From CAXGTL01 sp964645705 (lineage in GTDB: Archaea; Nanobdellota; Nanobdellia; Woesearchaeales; CAXGTL01): 64,000 bases of DNA. The position numbers and the translations under genes are program-made. Below the pieces are notes generated by a model that had not been told where the DNA came from, ran no database searches, and was given only the letters and a program-made list of their open reading frames with translations. Numbering within the stretch: the first letter of the stretch is position 1; each line of letters starts with the position of its first letter. Shown piece after piece: positions 57,129 to 64,000 of this stretch. The DNA is taken from positions 1 to 64,000 of the forward strand of contig CAZYAB010000007.1 in the NCBI GenBank assembly GCA_964645705.1, read 5' to 3'.

Positions 57129-57581
57129 ATGAATAAAAAAGATTTAAAAATATTATCAGAACTAAGACAAAATGCTAGGATGTCTTTGACAAAGATGAGT
57201 AAAAAGACTCAGATACCTGTTTCTACAATATTCGACAGGTTAAAACTAAATGAAAAGAACATAATAATCAAACACACAAGTTTGCTAGACTTTAATAAGC
57301 TTGGATACAACACAAGAGCAAACATTACTATAAAAGTAAACAAAGAAGACAAAGAAACACTAAAACAGCATTTAATAAGACACCATCAGATAAATTCTGT
57401 TTACAAGATCAACAATGGCTTTGACTTCATGGTAGAAGGAATATTCAAACACATAATTGAAATGGAAGACTTTTTAGAACAATTAGAACAAAAATTCAAC
57501 ATAATTGACAAAAAGTCATTCTTTATAATAGAGGATCTGAAAAGAGAAGCTTTTATGAGTAATGTTAATCTGGTTTTTTAA
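57129..57581 (+). CDS. Lrp/AsnC family transcriptional regulator
   Basis: About 150 residues starting at ATG 57129 (MNKKDLKILSELRQNARMSL), with TTGGGGGTG 8 nt upstream; the TTG at 57123 is less likely. A winged helix (LTKMSKKTQIPVSTIFDRLKLN) precedes an RAM-like domain (INNGFDFMVEGIFKHI). A second member of the family after the one at 33901. It is divergent from the AbrB-PhoU regulator. Targets unknown. Confidence 0.8.
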   Translation: MNKKDLKILSELRQNARMSLTKMSKKTQIPVSTIFDRLKLNEKNIIIKHTSLLDFNKLGYNTRANITIKVNKEDKETLKQHLIRHHQINSVYKINNGFDFMVEGIFKHIIEMEDFLEQLEQKFNIIDKKSFFIIEDLKREAFMSNVNLVF

Positions 57582-57631
57582 AACACAAAACTTTTTAAAC
57601 AAATCATCTTACCTAGGTTTTGGTGGGTTTA

Positions 57632-59047
57632 ATGTATGATGAATTTAGGGAACAGATAAAAAAAGCAAAAGAATTTTTCTACAAATTCGATAAATCAAAA
57701 CCAATAAGAATAATTTCACACTTAGATGCAGATGGAATTAGTGCAGTTTCTATACTAGTTAAGTTGTTAAACCTTGAAAATAGGAAATATGTTGTTTCAA
57801 TTATTCAAACATTGAGCAAAACGTCTATGTCTGAGTTTGCAAATGAAAATTATGAATATTATATTTTTACTGATCTAGGAAGTGGACAATTAGATCACAT
57901 AAATTCTTTGTTCAAACAAAAAAAAGTGCTTATCCTTGATCATCACACTCCTAAAAAAATTGAATTAGATAATAATATCTTTCATGTTAATCCTCATTTA
58001 TCTGGTATTAATGGTACTGACGAGATTAGTGGGTCGGGAGTGGTATATTTTTTTGCAAAAGAGTGTAATGAAAAAGTGAGCGACCTTGCACATGTTGCAA
58101 TTGTTGGTGCAATAGGTGATCTACAAGAAAACAAAGGATTTAAAAAATTGAATAAAGAAATTTTGAACACTGCTGTTGAAAATAATTTGATTAAAATTAA
58201 AAAAGGTTTGAAATTTTTTGGAGTGAATTCTAAACCTTTGCATAAGATTCTCGAGTATAGTACTGATATTTTTATTCCTGGCGTTTCAGGAACAGAGTCT
58301 GGAGCTATACAGTTCTTGCAAAACCAAGGAATCAGTCCAAAGAAGGGAAATGAATGGAGAAAGTTTTCAGATCTTGATGAGAATGAAGTTAGTCGTTTAG
58401 TAACTGGCATTGTCATGAGAAGAGCATCTGAAACAAAACCAGAAGACATAATTGGACAACTGTATATTGTTAATACTGATAATAATACAACATTCAAAGA
58501 TGCGCGCGAGTTTTCAACTTTACTTAATTCGTGCGGCAGAATGAATAAAGCTTCTTTAGGCATAGGAGTTTGTCTTGGTGATGAAGAAATGATTAAAAAA
58601 GCAATAATGAGTCAGCAAGATTATAGAAGAGAATTGATGCAAGCAATTAAATGGTATAATGAAAATAAAGATTCTGAATTATTTGTTAAGCAAGGCAAAG
58701 GTTTTCTAATAATAAATGCAGGAGAACAAATTAGGCCAGAAATAATAGGCACACTGGCTTCAATTATTTCTAGATCAAATGATGTGATGGATAATACTTT
58801 TATTATGTCTCTTGCAAGAAAGGATGATGGAACTACAAAAGTGTCTTTAAGAGTTTCTGGTATAAAAAGAAATCCTAATCTGGATTTAAGAAAGCTTATG
58901 AAAGATGTGGTGGATAGAGTTAAAGGTGAAACCGGCGGTCATCAGTTTGCTGCAGGCGCTGTTATACCAACTGATTGTGAAGCAAAATTAATAATTGCTG
59001 CAAAGGATTTGTTAAGTCAGTCGTCTATGGTTGAAACCATAATATGA
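57632..59047 (+). CDS. RecJ-like DHH phosphoesterase
   Basis: Start at ATG 57632 (MYDEFREQIKKAKEFFYKFD); an in-frame TTG at 57620 is less likely. About 471 residues. Motifs: HLDADGIS (about 30-37), TDLGSG (about 80-85), LILDHHT (about 101-107), and the DHHA1-type GETGGHQFAAGA near the C-terminus. These are metal-dependent nucleases or phosphoesterases; archaeal RecJ-like proteins include GAN, a partner of the GINS/CMG replisome. Whether this one is a GAN ortholog is not certain. Followed by a noncoding stretch containing a terminator hairpin. Confidence 0.85.
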   Translation: MYDEFREQIKKAKEFFYKFDKSKPIRIISHLDADGISAVSILVKLLNLENRKYVVSIIQTLSKTSMSEFANENYEYYIFTDLGSGQLDHINSLFKQKKVLILDHHTPKKIELDNNIFHVNPHLSGINGTDEISGSGVVYFFAKECNEKVSDLAHVAIVGAIGDLQENKGFKKLNKEILNTAVENNLIKIKKGLKFFGVNSKPLHKILEYSTDIFIPGVSGTESGAIQFLQNQGISPKKGNEWRKFSDLDENEVSRLVTGIVMRRASETKPEDIIGQLYIVNTDNNTTFKDAREFSTLLNSCGRMNKASLGIGVCLGDEEMIKKAIMSQQDYRRELMQAIKWYNENKDSELFVKQGKGFLIINAGEQIRPEIIGTLASIISRSNDVMDNTFIMSLARKDDGTTKVSLRVSGIKRNPNLDLRKLMKDVVDRVKGETGGHQFAAGAVIPTDCEAKLIIAAKDLLSQSSMVETII

Positions 59048-59097
59048 TTATTGTTGTAATTATTGTTAAAATTCTTGTTAATTGTTAAGAAAATAAA

Positions 59098-59129
59098 CCG
59101 AACAGTTCCCAGAAGAGGAAACCATTCGG
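59098..59129 (-). terminator. Strong hairpin with U-rich tail
   Basis: A 13-bp stem (59098-59110 with 59117-59129, two tandem G-U pairs) closes a six-base loop, and on the minus strand is followed by TTTATTTT. It lies between the convergent RecJ-like and the 121-residue membrane protein genes, so it probably terminates the minus-strand transcript. Overlapping pairings (CCAGAA/TTCTGG) extend to 59155, so a small RNA cannot be excluded. Confidence 0.5.
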
Positions 59130-59223
59130 CTTAACCTCTTTTGGTATTGTTTCTGGAAGAGATCTTTGTATTTAAATATTTGGATTATAGAATACTGCTA
59201 TTAAATAATAAGAAATAGAATAA

Positions 59224-59589
59224 TTATGTAAGAATATATTGTATTAAGTTAAATCCTGAAAAATATTTTACAACCCAAACAACTAAATAAATAAAAATAA
59301 TACTTATAAGAATTGATGCAGAGATTGCTAAAATAAATTTCCAATAAGAAATCTTTCCGCCAACTGTTTTTGATGATTTCTTTTTAGCTGTTTTCTTTTT
59401 AACTTTTTTTTCTTCATCGCCTTCGTCATCTGATTTATCTTTTTTGCTTTTTCCCTGTTTTTTATCTTTTCCTTTCTTTCTATTTTTCCACCATTTCTTA
59501 ATAGTTCCTTTACGAACTAATTGAAATATTACCATAATAAGAGCTAGAACAACGATGCACGATATAAATATTATTAAACCTAAATCCAT
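59224..59589 (-). CDS. Membrane protein with basic linker (121 aa)
   Basis: A single hydrophobic helix at the N-terminus (LGLIIFISCIVVLALIMVIFQ), a Lys-rich linker of about 60 residues with a short acidic stretch (KGKDKKQGKSKKDKSDDEGD), and a second hydrophobic helix at the C-terminus (FILAISASILISIIFIYLV). No known family. It resembles a small two-helix anchor with a charged cytosolic or external linker. The leader has mutually exclusive hairpins (59597-59644) covering the ribosome-binding site. Expression is therefore probably controlled. Confidence 0.65.
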   Translation of the reverse strand: MDLGLIIFISCIVVLALIMVIFQLVRKGTIKKWWKNRKKGKDKKQGKSKKDKSDDEGDEEKKVKKKTAKKKSSKTVGGKISYWKFILAISASILISIIFIYLVVWVVKYFSGFNLIQYILT

Positions 59590-59596
59590 ATTTTTG

Positions 59597-59644
59597 CCTC
59601 TAAATTTTAATTTAGAGGTCCACCAGCTTGTTGGTGATACCTCT
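59597..59644 (-). promoter_or_regulatory. Switch-like leader with two mutually exclusive hairpins
   Basis: On the minus strand, AGAGGT (59644-59639) can pair with ACCTCT (59619-59614), with an inner CACCA/TGGTG helix: hairpin 1. But the ACCTCTAAATT stretch (59618-59609) can instead pair with AATTTAGAGG (59606-59597), which contains the GAGG ribosome-binding site of the gene starting at 59589: hairpin 2. The two share the 59614-59618 segment and exclude each other. A TATA-like TATAAATA (about 59669) puts transcription start at or just before hairpin 1, so the leader consists of almost nothing but these two alternatives. No ligand is suggested. Confidence 0.5.
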
Positions 59645-59701
59645 TTTTTATTTTGTTATTATATATTTATACAGAAGTTATATTTAAATGTTGCGGGTTT
59701 T

Positions 59702-60913
59702 CTATATCAAAAAATACATGACAACAGGTATTAATAAACATCCCATTGCATGGGACCTGTTCACACCAATCAATGGTGGTAGCATGCCTATAACAGTAGC
59801 AACAGCCAAAACAAGTATGCCATAAAAACCAGTGAAAAATAATACTAACCCGCCAACCAAACCAATTATAGAGTAGCACAAAACCTTGTAATTGATCTTT
59901 GGAATTATTTTTGCAAAAACTTTTGTAATTTTTAGAGCCAAGAATGTTGCAATACAGCCTGCTATCAATGCACAAACCAGAAAAATAATCATTTCTGTTA
60001 ATGTAATTGTTTTTACAATCTCCATTACTGCGATTATTGCTCCGTTTCTTGCTTTTTCAAGTGCATAAAGTGTGGCAATTGAAAATAAAAAGTTCACTGT
60101 ATTGATCCCGCCGATCAATATCATGAATGCGTGGTTGCCAATGTTTCCAACAATGTTCATTGCAATGATTGCTGCGTGTGCACTGCCTAGTCCCGGTAAA
60201 AAACCTGTTAAGATTCCTGAAAAAGTAGCAGCACCTAATGCTTTCCCTGTCTTAACCTTATCAACATGAATTTCTTGTGTTATTTTTTGTTCTGGAACTG
60301 TAACATTATTACTTAATGACATTAATAAAGTGCTTATACCAAAAAGGCCTGAAAGCATTGGAAAAAGTGGTTGCTTTAAATTAGGAAAATTTAGGACAAT
60401 TAATCCAAGACAGCCAGAAAGCAAGACAATGAATAAGTTCAACATAACTTTTTTTGGTTTTATGTCTTTGACAATCATAAAGACAATTACAAAAGCCAAC
60501 ATGTAGCCTATGTAAGGAGAAATAAATTCGTAAAGAAAAGGAATAACAGGAATTAACAAAGGAATAAGAAGCAAAGTAAGAATCAATGAACATAGACTAC
60601 CAATGACTGTTAATTTAACAGCTTCATAACCCCTTCCTTCTAATAATAATTTGTGGCCTGGCAAAACACCTAATGCAACTGCTGGATCAGGAGCACCTAA
60701 AAAAGTTGCAGGTATTGTGTCTAAAAAACTATGAGTGATAGACATTGCAATTATGAATATTGCTAATGATATTGGTGATGTGAAGCCTAAGAAATATCCT
60801 GATAAATTAATTAGTATGATTGAAATCAAGTTTATGTGAACACCAGGGGTTAAGCCTGTTATAATTCCAAAGAAACATCCTATTAATATTGCTAAAATTA
60901 TTTGTGTGATCAT
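59702..60913 (-). CDS. TctA-like (DUF112) membrane transporter
   Basis: 403 residues with about ten to twelve hydrophobic helices. Two matching repeats are typical of the TctA family: GIITGLTPGVHINLISIILI near the N-terminus and GILTGFLPGLGSAHAAIIAM in the second half. In Bacteria TctA proteins are the membrane part of tripartite tricarboxylate transporters, together with TctB and a binding protein; neither partner is seen here, as is usual for archaeal members. The substrate is unknown. It is followed by the small membrane protein with the switch-like leader. Confidence 0.75.
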   Translation of the reverse strand: MITQIILAILIGCFFGIITGLTPGVHINLISIILINLSGYFLGFTSPISLAIFIIAMSITHSFLDTIPATFLGAPDPAVALGVLPGHKLLLEGRGYEAVKLTVIGSLCSLILTLLLIPLLIPVIPFLYEFISPYIGYMLAFVIVFMIVKDIKPKKVMLNLFIVLLSGCLGLIVLNFPNLKQPLFPMLSGLFGISTLLMSLSNNVTVPEQKITQEIHVDKVKTGKALGAATFSGILTGFLPGLGSAHAAIIAMNIVGNIGNHAFMILIGGINTVNFLFSIATLYALEKARNGAIIAVMEIVKTITLTEMIIFLVCALIAGCIATFLALKITKVFAKIIPKINYKVLCYSIIGLVGGLVLFFTGFYGILVLAVATVIGMLPPLIGVNRSHAMGCLLIPVVMYFLI

Positions 60914-61178
60914 AGTATTGTTTATATTAAATGGTTTTTAATGATTATTGTGATTAAATAATTATTTTATAGAAATATTTCGAAAACAAAAACAAAAAGT
61001 TTAAATAATATTTCAACCTACACTTTCTTATATGATAAACAATGTTTTTTTTGGTGATTGTACCTGGCAATAGAATTCTTTTTTACTTAGATATTAATAT
61101 ATATAGAAACTCGTCTGGATTTTGGCGTTAGTGTTATTTCTAGAAGATTTTTATGAAAACTATGGAGGTTTGAATAAT

Positions 61179-61829
61179 ATGAAAAAAACATTAATTTTTG
61201 ATTTAGATGGAACTATATATAATTTTGAAAAAAATAGTTTTGTTGAAACAAGGATGTATTCAGAAATAAAAAAAAATTCAATACAATTAATTCAAAGGTT
61301 GTTTAATAAAAATGAAAATGATGCTATAAGAATTTTTAATTCAATTACAGAAAAATATGGCACAGAAATAAGTGTTGGTTTTGAAAAAGAACTAGGAGTA
61401 AATAGATTACTTTATTTTAAAAAAACATGTAACATCAAGCCAGAGAAATATATTGAAAAAGATCATAGAATATTTGAATTATTAAAACAATTAAAGCGAA
61501 GATATAATTTGGTGCTATTAACTGATGCCCCTTTGATCTGGGCTAAAAAAGTGCTAATTTATTTTAGAATTTATAATTTATTTAAAGGAAATATATTTAC
61601 AGGAGAAACAAATACAAGAAAATCAAATTACAATGCTTTAGAAAATGTTTGTCTAAAAAAGAGATTAAATCCTGAAAATTGTATTTCCATAGGCGATCAA
61701 GAAAATACAGATATAACTCCTGCAAAAAGATTGGGCATGAAAACAATCTTTGTAGGATATAAAGAATCGAGATATGCAGATTATAGTATTAAATCAATAT
61801 TAGAAATAAAAAATATATTGGAGGTTTAA
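61179..61829 (+). CDS. HAD-family hydrolase
   Basis: Start at ATG 61179 (MKKTLIFDLDGTIYNFEK) with a GGAGGTT ribosome-binding site 9 nt upstream; the longer frame from 61122 has no such site. About 216 residues. DLDGT is the catalytic motif I, LLTDAP motif II, and ISIGDQENTDITPAKRLGMKT motif IV. It is a phosphatase or related enzyme with a Ppx/PGP-like layout. It is the first of four close or overlapping genes. The upstream 170 nt holds TATA elements but no other feature I recognise. Confidence 0.85.
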   Translation: MKKTLIFDLDGTIYNFEKNSFVETRMYSEIKKNSIQLIQRLFNKNENDAIRIFNSITEKYGTEISVGFEKELGVNRLLYFKKTCNIKPEKYIEKDHRIFELLKQLKRRYNLVLLTDAPLIWAKKVLIYFRIYNLFKGNIFTGETNTRKSNYNALENVCLKKRLNPENCISIGDQENTDITPAKRLGMKTIFVGYKESRYADYSIKSILEIKNILEV

Positions 61830-61830
61830 A

Positions 61831-62568
61831 ATGAAATTTATTGGAATGATTCACTTAAAAGCATTGCCTGGTTATCCTCAACACAAAAGTATGGGTTATG
61901 TAATTGAAAATGCTTTGGATGATGCAATTGCATTACAAGAAGGGGGGGCTGATGCTGTTCTTGTAGAGAACAGCGATGATGATCCACATACCAAAATCGT
62001 TGGTCAAGAGATTATAGCAGCTTTTACATTAGTAATTGAAAAGATTAAAGAAAGAATAAACTTACCAATAGGTATTTGTGTTTTATGGAATGATTATAAA
62101 GCCGCACTTGCTATTGCAAAAGTAACTAATTGTAATTTTATAAGGGTGCCTGTGTTTACTGAAGCAGTTGTGACTGCGTCAGGGATTATTGAAGCTAATC
62201 CTTATGATGTAATTAGTTATAGAGATAAAATAAAAGCAAATAGTGTTAAGATAATGGCTGATGTTCAAGTTAAGCATGCAAAAATGCTTGCTCAAAGAGA
62301 CATTATACAAAGTGCAAAAGAAGTTATACACTTCGGTGCCGACGAAATTATTGTTACTGGAAAATTTACAGGCGATGCTCCTAATTTGGAAGAATTAAAA
62401 AAAATAAGAGAAGAATGTCCTAATGCTATAATTGTAATTGGAAGCGGAACAACATCAGGTAATTTTCATAAACTATTCCAATATGCTAATAAGTTTATTA
62501 TTGGGACTTCTATAAAGACCAATGGTAAGGTTGATGTTGGCAAAGTTAAGGGGTTTGCAAATGTATGA
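61831..62568 (+). CDS. BtpA/SgcQ-family protein
   Basis: 245 residues. MIHLKALPGYPQHKS, DALQEGGADAVLVENSDDDP and IVTGKFTGDAPNLEELKKI fit the BtpA family, which is found in cyanobacteria (photosystem I biogenesis) and widely in Archaea. The fold is a TIM barrel; its biochemical role in Archaea is not known to me. It begins 2 nt after the HAD gene and overlaps the next gene by 8 nt, so the four genes are likely one operon. Confidence 0.85.
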   Translation: MKFIGMIHLKALPGYPQHKSMGYVIENALDDAIALQEGGADAVLVENSDDDPHTKIVGQEIIAAFTLVIEKIKERINLPIGICVLWNDYKAALAIAKVTNCNFIRVPVFTEAVVTASGIIEANPYDVISYRDKIKANSVKIMADVQVKHAKMLAQRDIIQSAKEVIHFGADEIIVTGKFTGDAPNLEELKKIREECPNAIIVIGSGTTSGNFHKLFQYANKFIIGTSIKTNGKVDVGKVKGFANV

Positions 62569-62968
62569 AATATTATTTATTTGTTCAGCAAATGTTGGTA
62601 GAAGTCAGATAGCAGAAGGGTTTTATAATTATTATAGTGGTGGAAAAAAATCTATAAGTGCTGCAGCAATTGAGGATAAAAGAGAAAAATATAACAATAG
62701 GCCACACCCAGACATAATTAAAGTTATGAGAGAAAAAGGAATAGATATTTCAAATCAAAAAATTAAATTGGTTAATCATCAGATAATTAAAAATGCTAAA
62801 AGAATTATTGTACTTTGTGATATAAAAAAATGTCCTATGTTTTTAAAAAAAAATAAAAAAATTCAAATAGTATTCTTTGAAGATCCGTATTCTTCAAATA
62901 ACCAAATATTGCAATTTAGAGAAACAAGAAACTTGATTGAAAAATTAGTGTTGCAACTCGTAAATTAA
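62561..62968 (+). CDS. Low-molecular-weight protein tyrosine phosphatase/arsenate reductase-like
   Basis: Start at ATG 62561 (MYEILFICSANVGRSQIAEG), overlapping the BtpA stop. About 135 residues. The P-loop C8-SANVGR-S has the C-x5-R signature of LMW-PTPs and arsenate reductases; the second half has FFEDPYSSN, with the catalytic Asp expected in the DP motif. It acts on phosphotyrosine or arsenate; the sequence alone does not decide. Its partners in the operon are a HAD phosphatase and a racemase. Confidence 0.8.
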   Translation: MYEILFICSANVGRSQIAEGFYNYYSGGKKSISAAAIEDKREKYNNRPHPDIIKVMREKGIDISNQKIKLVNHQIIKNAKRIIVLCDIKKCPMFLKKNKKIQIVFFEDPYSSNNQILQFRETRNLIEKLVLQLVN

Positions 62969-62998
62969 TTAAGGATTATCAAATAAAGGTGTTCAAAC

Positions 62999-63709
62999 TT
63001 GGAAAAAATAAATAAAATAGGAGTTTTAGGAGGAATTGGACCAGAAGCCACAGGAGAATTTTATCTTAAATTAATTCACAAATTACAATCTGTCAATTTG
63101 ATTAAAAATAATATGGATTTTCCACAAATTGCTATTAATAGTATCAATGCTCCTGAGCTAATATTTAATAATATTAGTGATGACAAACTAATACCTTATA
63201 TTAATGGTTTAAAAGAATTAGAAAAGTTTGGTGTTGATTTTATTATAATGGTTTGTAATACAATTCATTTATATTATGAATGTTTACAAAGTAAAATTAG
63301 TTGTGACATTATTGACATAAGATCCGAGTTAAAGAATAAATTGATTAAAAATAATAAAAAAAAGATTACAATTATTGGTACTCCGTCAACAATAAACAAA
63401 GGTTTGTATTATTTTGATGAATTTGAATATTTGAATCCTAATAGAGAGGAGATTAAAGCATTAAGTAATGCAATATTTGAATTTAATAAAGGAGTGAATA
63501 AAGGAAAGCAAATTAGGATTTGTGAAAATATTTGCAAGAAATATTTAAAATTGGGTTCTGATGTCATTGTATTGGCTTGTACAGAATTTGGAGTTATGTT
63601 GGGCGGTTGTAATTTTCCTTTAATAAATACAATTGATGTTATGGTTGATTCTGTTATTGAAAGGTTCATAGATTTAAGGAATAATCTATTTGTTATAGAA
63701 AAAAAATGA
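62999..63709 (+). CDS. Aspartate/glutamate racemase family protein
   Basis: 236 residues from a TTG start at 62999 (MEKINKIGVLGGIGPEATGE) with AAGGTG about 7 nt before it. The family has two catalytic Cys: C86 in VCNTIH and C194 in ACTEF, both in place. It should interconvert L- and D-Asp/Glu or act on hydantoin-like substrates. D-amino acids would need a peptidoglycan-like or free-amino-acid role not evident in this window. Fourth gene of the cluster; it converges with the 23S rRNA gene, with about 15 nt between. Confidence 0.85.
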   Translation: MEKINKIGVLGGIGPEATGEFYLKLIHKLQSVNLIKNNMDFPQIAINSINAPELIFNNISDDKLIPYINGLKELEKFGVDFIIMVCNTIHLYYECLQSKISCDIIDIRSELKNKLIKNNKKKITIIGTPSTINKGLYYFDEFEYLNPNREEIKALSNAIFEFNKGVNKGKQIRICENICKKYLKLGSDVIVLACTEFGVMLGGCNFPLINTIDVMVDSVIERFIDLRNNLFVIEKK

Positions 63710-63724
63710 AAAAACCATGCTAAA

Positions 63725-64000
63725 CAAGATCACATTAGATTCGAACTATTGGTAACTGCGGGCTGAATATCTCGCCGAAGCTTGATACTTACACCCCAGT
63801 CCCATCAACCTCCTGTTTTAAGAGTATTCTACGGTGTCTCTTTTCAAGAAGGGCTTCGTGCTTAGATGCATTCAGCACTTATCCTTTAGCGCGTAGCTGC
63901 TTGGCATACCTTATCAGATAACCAATAGACCAGCGGCGCCGAGAGCCAGTTCCTCTCGTACTATGGCTCCCTTTCTTTCAGACACCAAACATCTCCAGTA
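63725..64000 (-). rRNA. 23S rRNA, 3' end (5' part beyond window)
   Basis: Read on the minus strand, this has the sarcin-ricin loop AGTACGAGAGGAAC (about 63953-63966), then TGCTGAATGCATCTAAGCACGAAG-type helix 95-97 sequence, ACAGGAGGTTGATGGGACTG and GTGTAAGTATCAAGC, the archaeal 23S 3' terminal domain. The 3' end near 63725 is approximate. The window cuts the rest. No 5S rRNA follows on the same strand because the racemase gene occupies the next region; 5S is therefore elsewhere. Confidence 0.95.

Noticed and set aside
59667..60593. Extra minus-strand frames inside the TctA-like gene
   Set aside because: Out-of-frame shadows with Cys/Trp/Tyr-rich composition inside a gene with clear TctA repeats.
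61032..61073. A 13-codon mini frame (MINNVFFGDCTWQ) behind a TATA-like element
   Set aside because: Too short and unsupported by a conserved motif; it could be a leader peptide, but the next start has its own promoter and ribosome-binding site.

Overview
The window is AT-rich archaeal DNA, most likely from a DPANN lineage of the Woesearchaeota/Pacearchaeota type (inference). Evidence for Archaea: a form III RuBisCO, uS15 with the archaeal N-terminal extension, archaeal Trm1 and TYW3, a RecJ-like DHH protein, Lrp/AsnC and AbrB-PhoU regulators, tRNAs with bulge-helix-bulge introns and no encoded CCA, a box C/D sRNA candidate, and TATA boxes about 25 nt upstream of many leaderless start codons. 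No bacterial-type promoters and no CRISPR array were seen.

Layout. 1-2.2 kb: PRPP synthetase (cut by the window edge) and form III RuBisCO, both on the minus strand, pointing to nucleotide/pentose-phosphate metabolism. 3.7-28.6 kb: a nearly gap-free minus-strand cluster that starts with a winged-helix/TPR-like protein, a type II/IV secretion ATPase, two TadC/GspF-type membrane proteins and a pilin-like protein. It continues with very large exported proteins: a collagen-like protein with a MAM-like domain, a BNR-propeller protein and a 4018-residue Cys/Asp-rich giant. It ends with two more pilin-like proteins and a methyltransferase. I read it as a dedicated pilus-like export machine with its giant surface cargo. 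28.7-30.2 kb: two tRNA genes, each carrying two introns, with a C/D sRNA candidate between them. 30-45 kb: small unknown proteins, an MFS exporter, an Lrp regulator, paralogous small proteins, LysE and large membrane proteins, Trm1, an M20 peptidase, a Fis-like regulator and a Zot-like ATPase. 45-54 kb: accessory enzymes (Nudix, GNAT, nucleotidyltransferases, an APH-type kinase), a RelE/AbrB toxin-antitoxin pair, two divergent MFS transporters and TYW3. 54-60.9 kb: a cold-shock protein, dCTP deaminase, uS15, an AbrB-PhoU regulator, a second Lrp regulator, a RecJ-like nuclease and a TctA-like transporter. 61-63.7 kb: a four-gene operon of HAD phosphatase, BtpA, low-molecular-weight phosphatase and Asp/Glu racemase. 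63.7-64 kb: the 3' end of 23S rRNA on the minus strand.

The most unusual signals are non-coding. A structured RNA of about 100-110 nt occurs twice (41.7 kb and 55.2 kb), and the two copies differ by compensatory base-pair changes. Two tRNAs each have two introns at canonical and non-canonical positions, and the tRNA-Thr is predicted to mature with an AGU anticodon, which is unexpected in Archaea. One gene at 59.6 kb has a leader with two mutually exclusive hairpins, one of which covers the ribosome-binding site.
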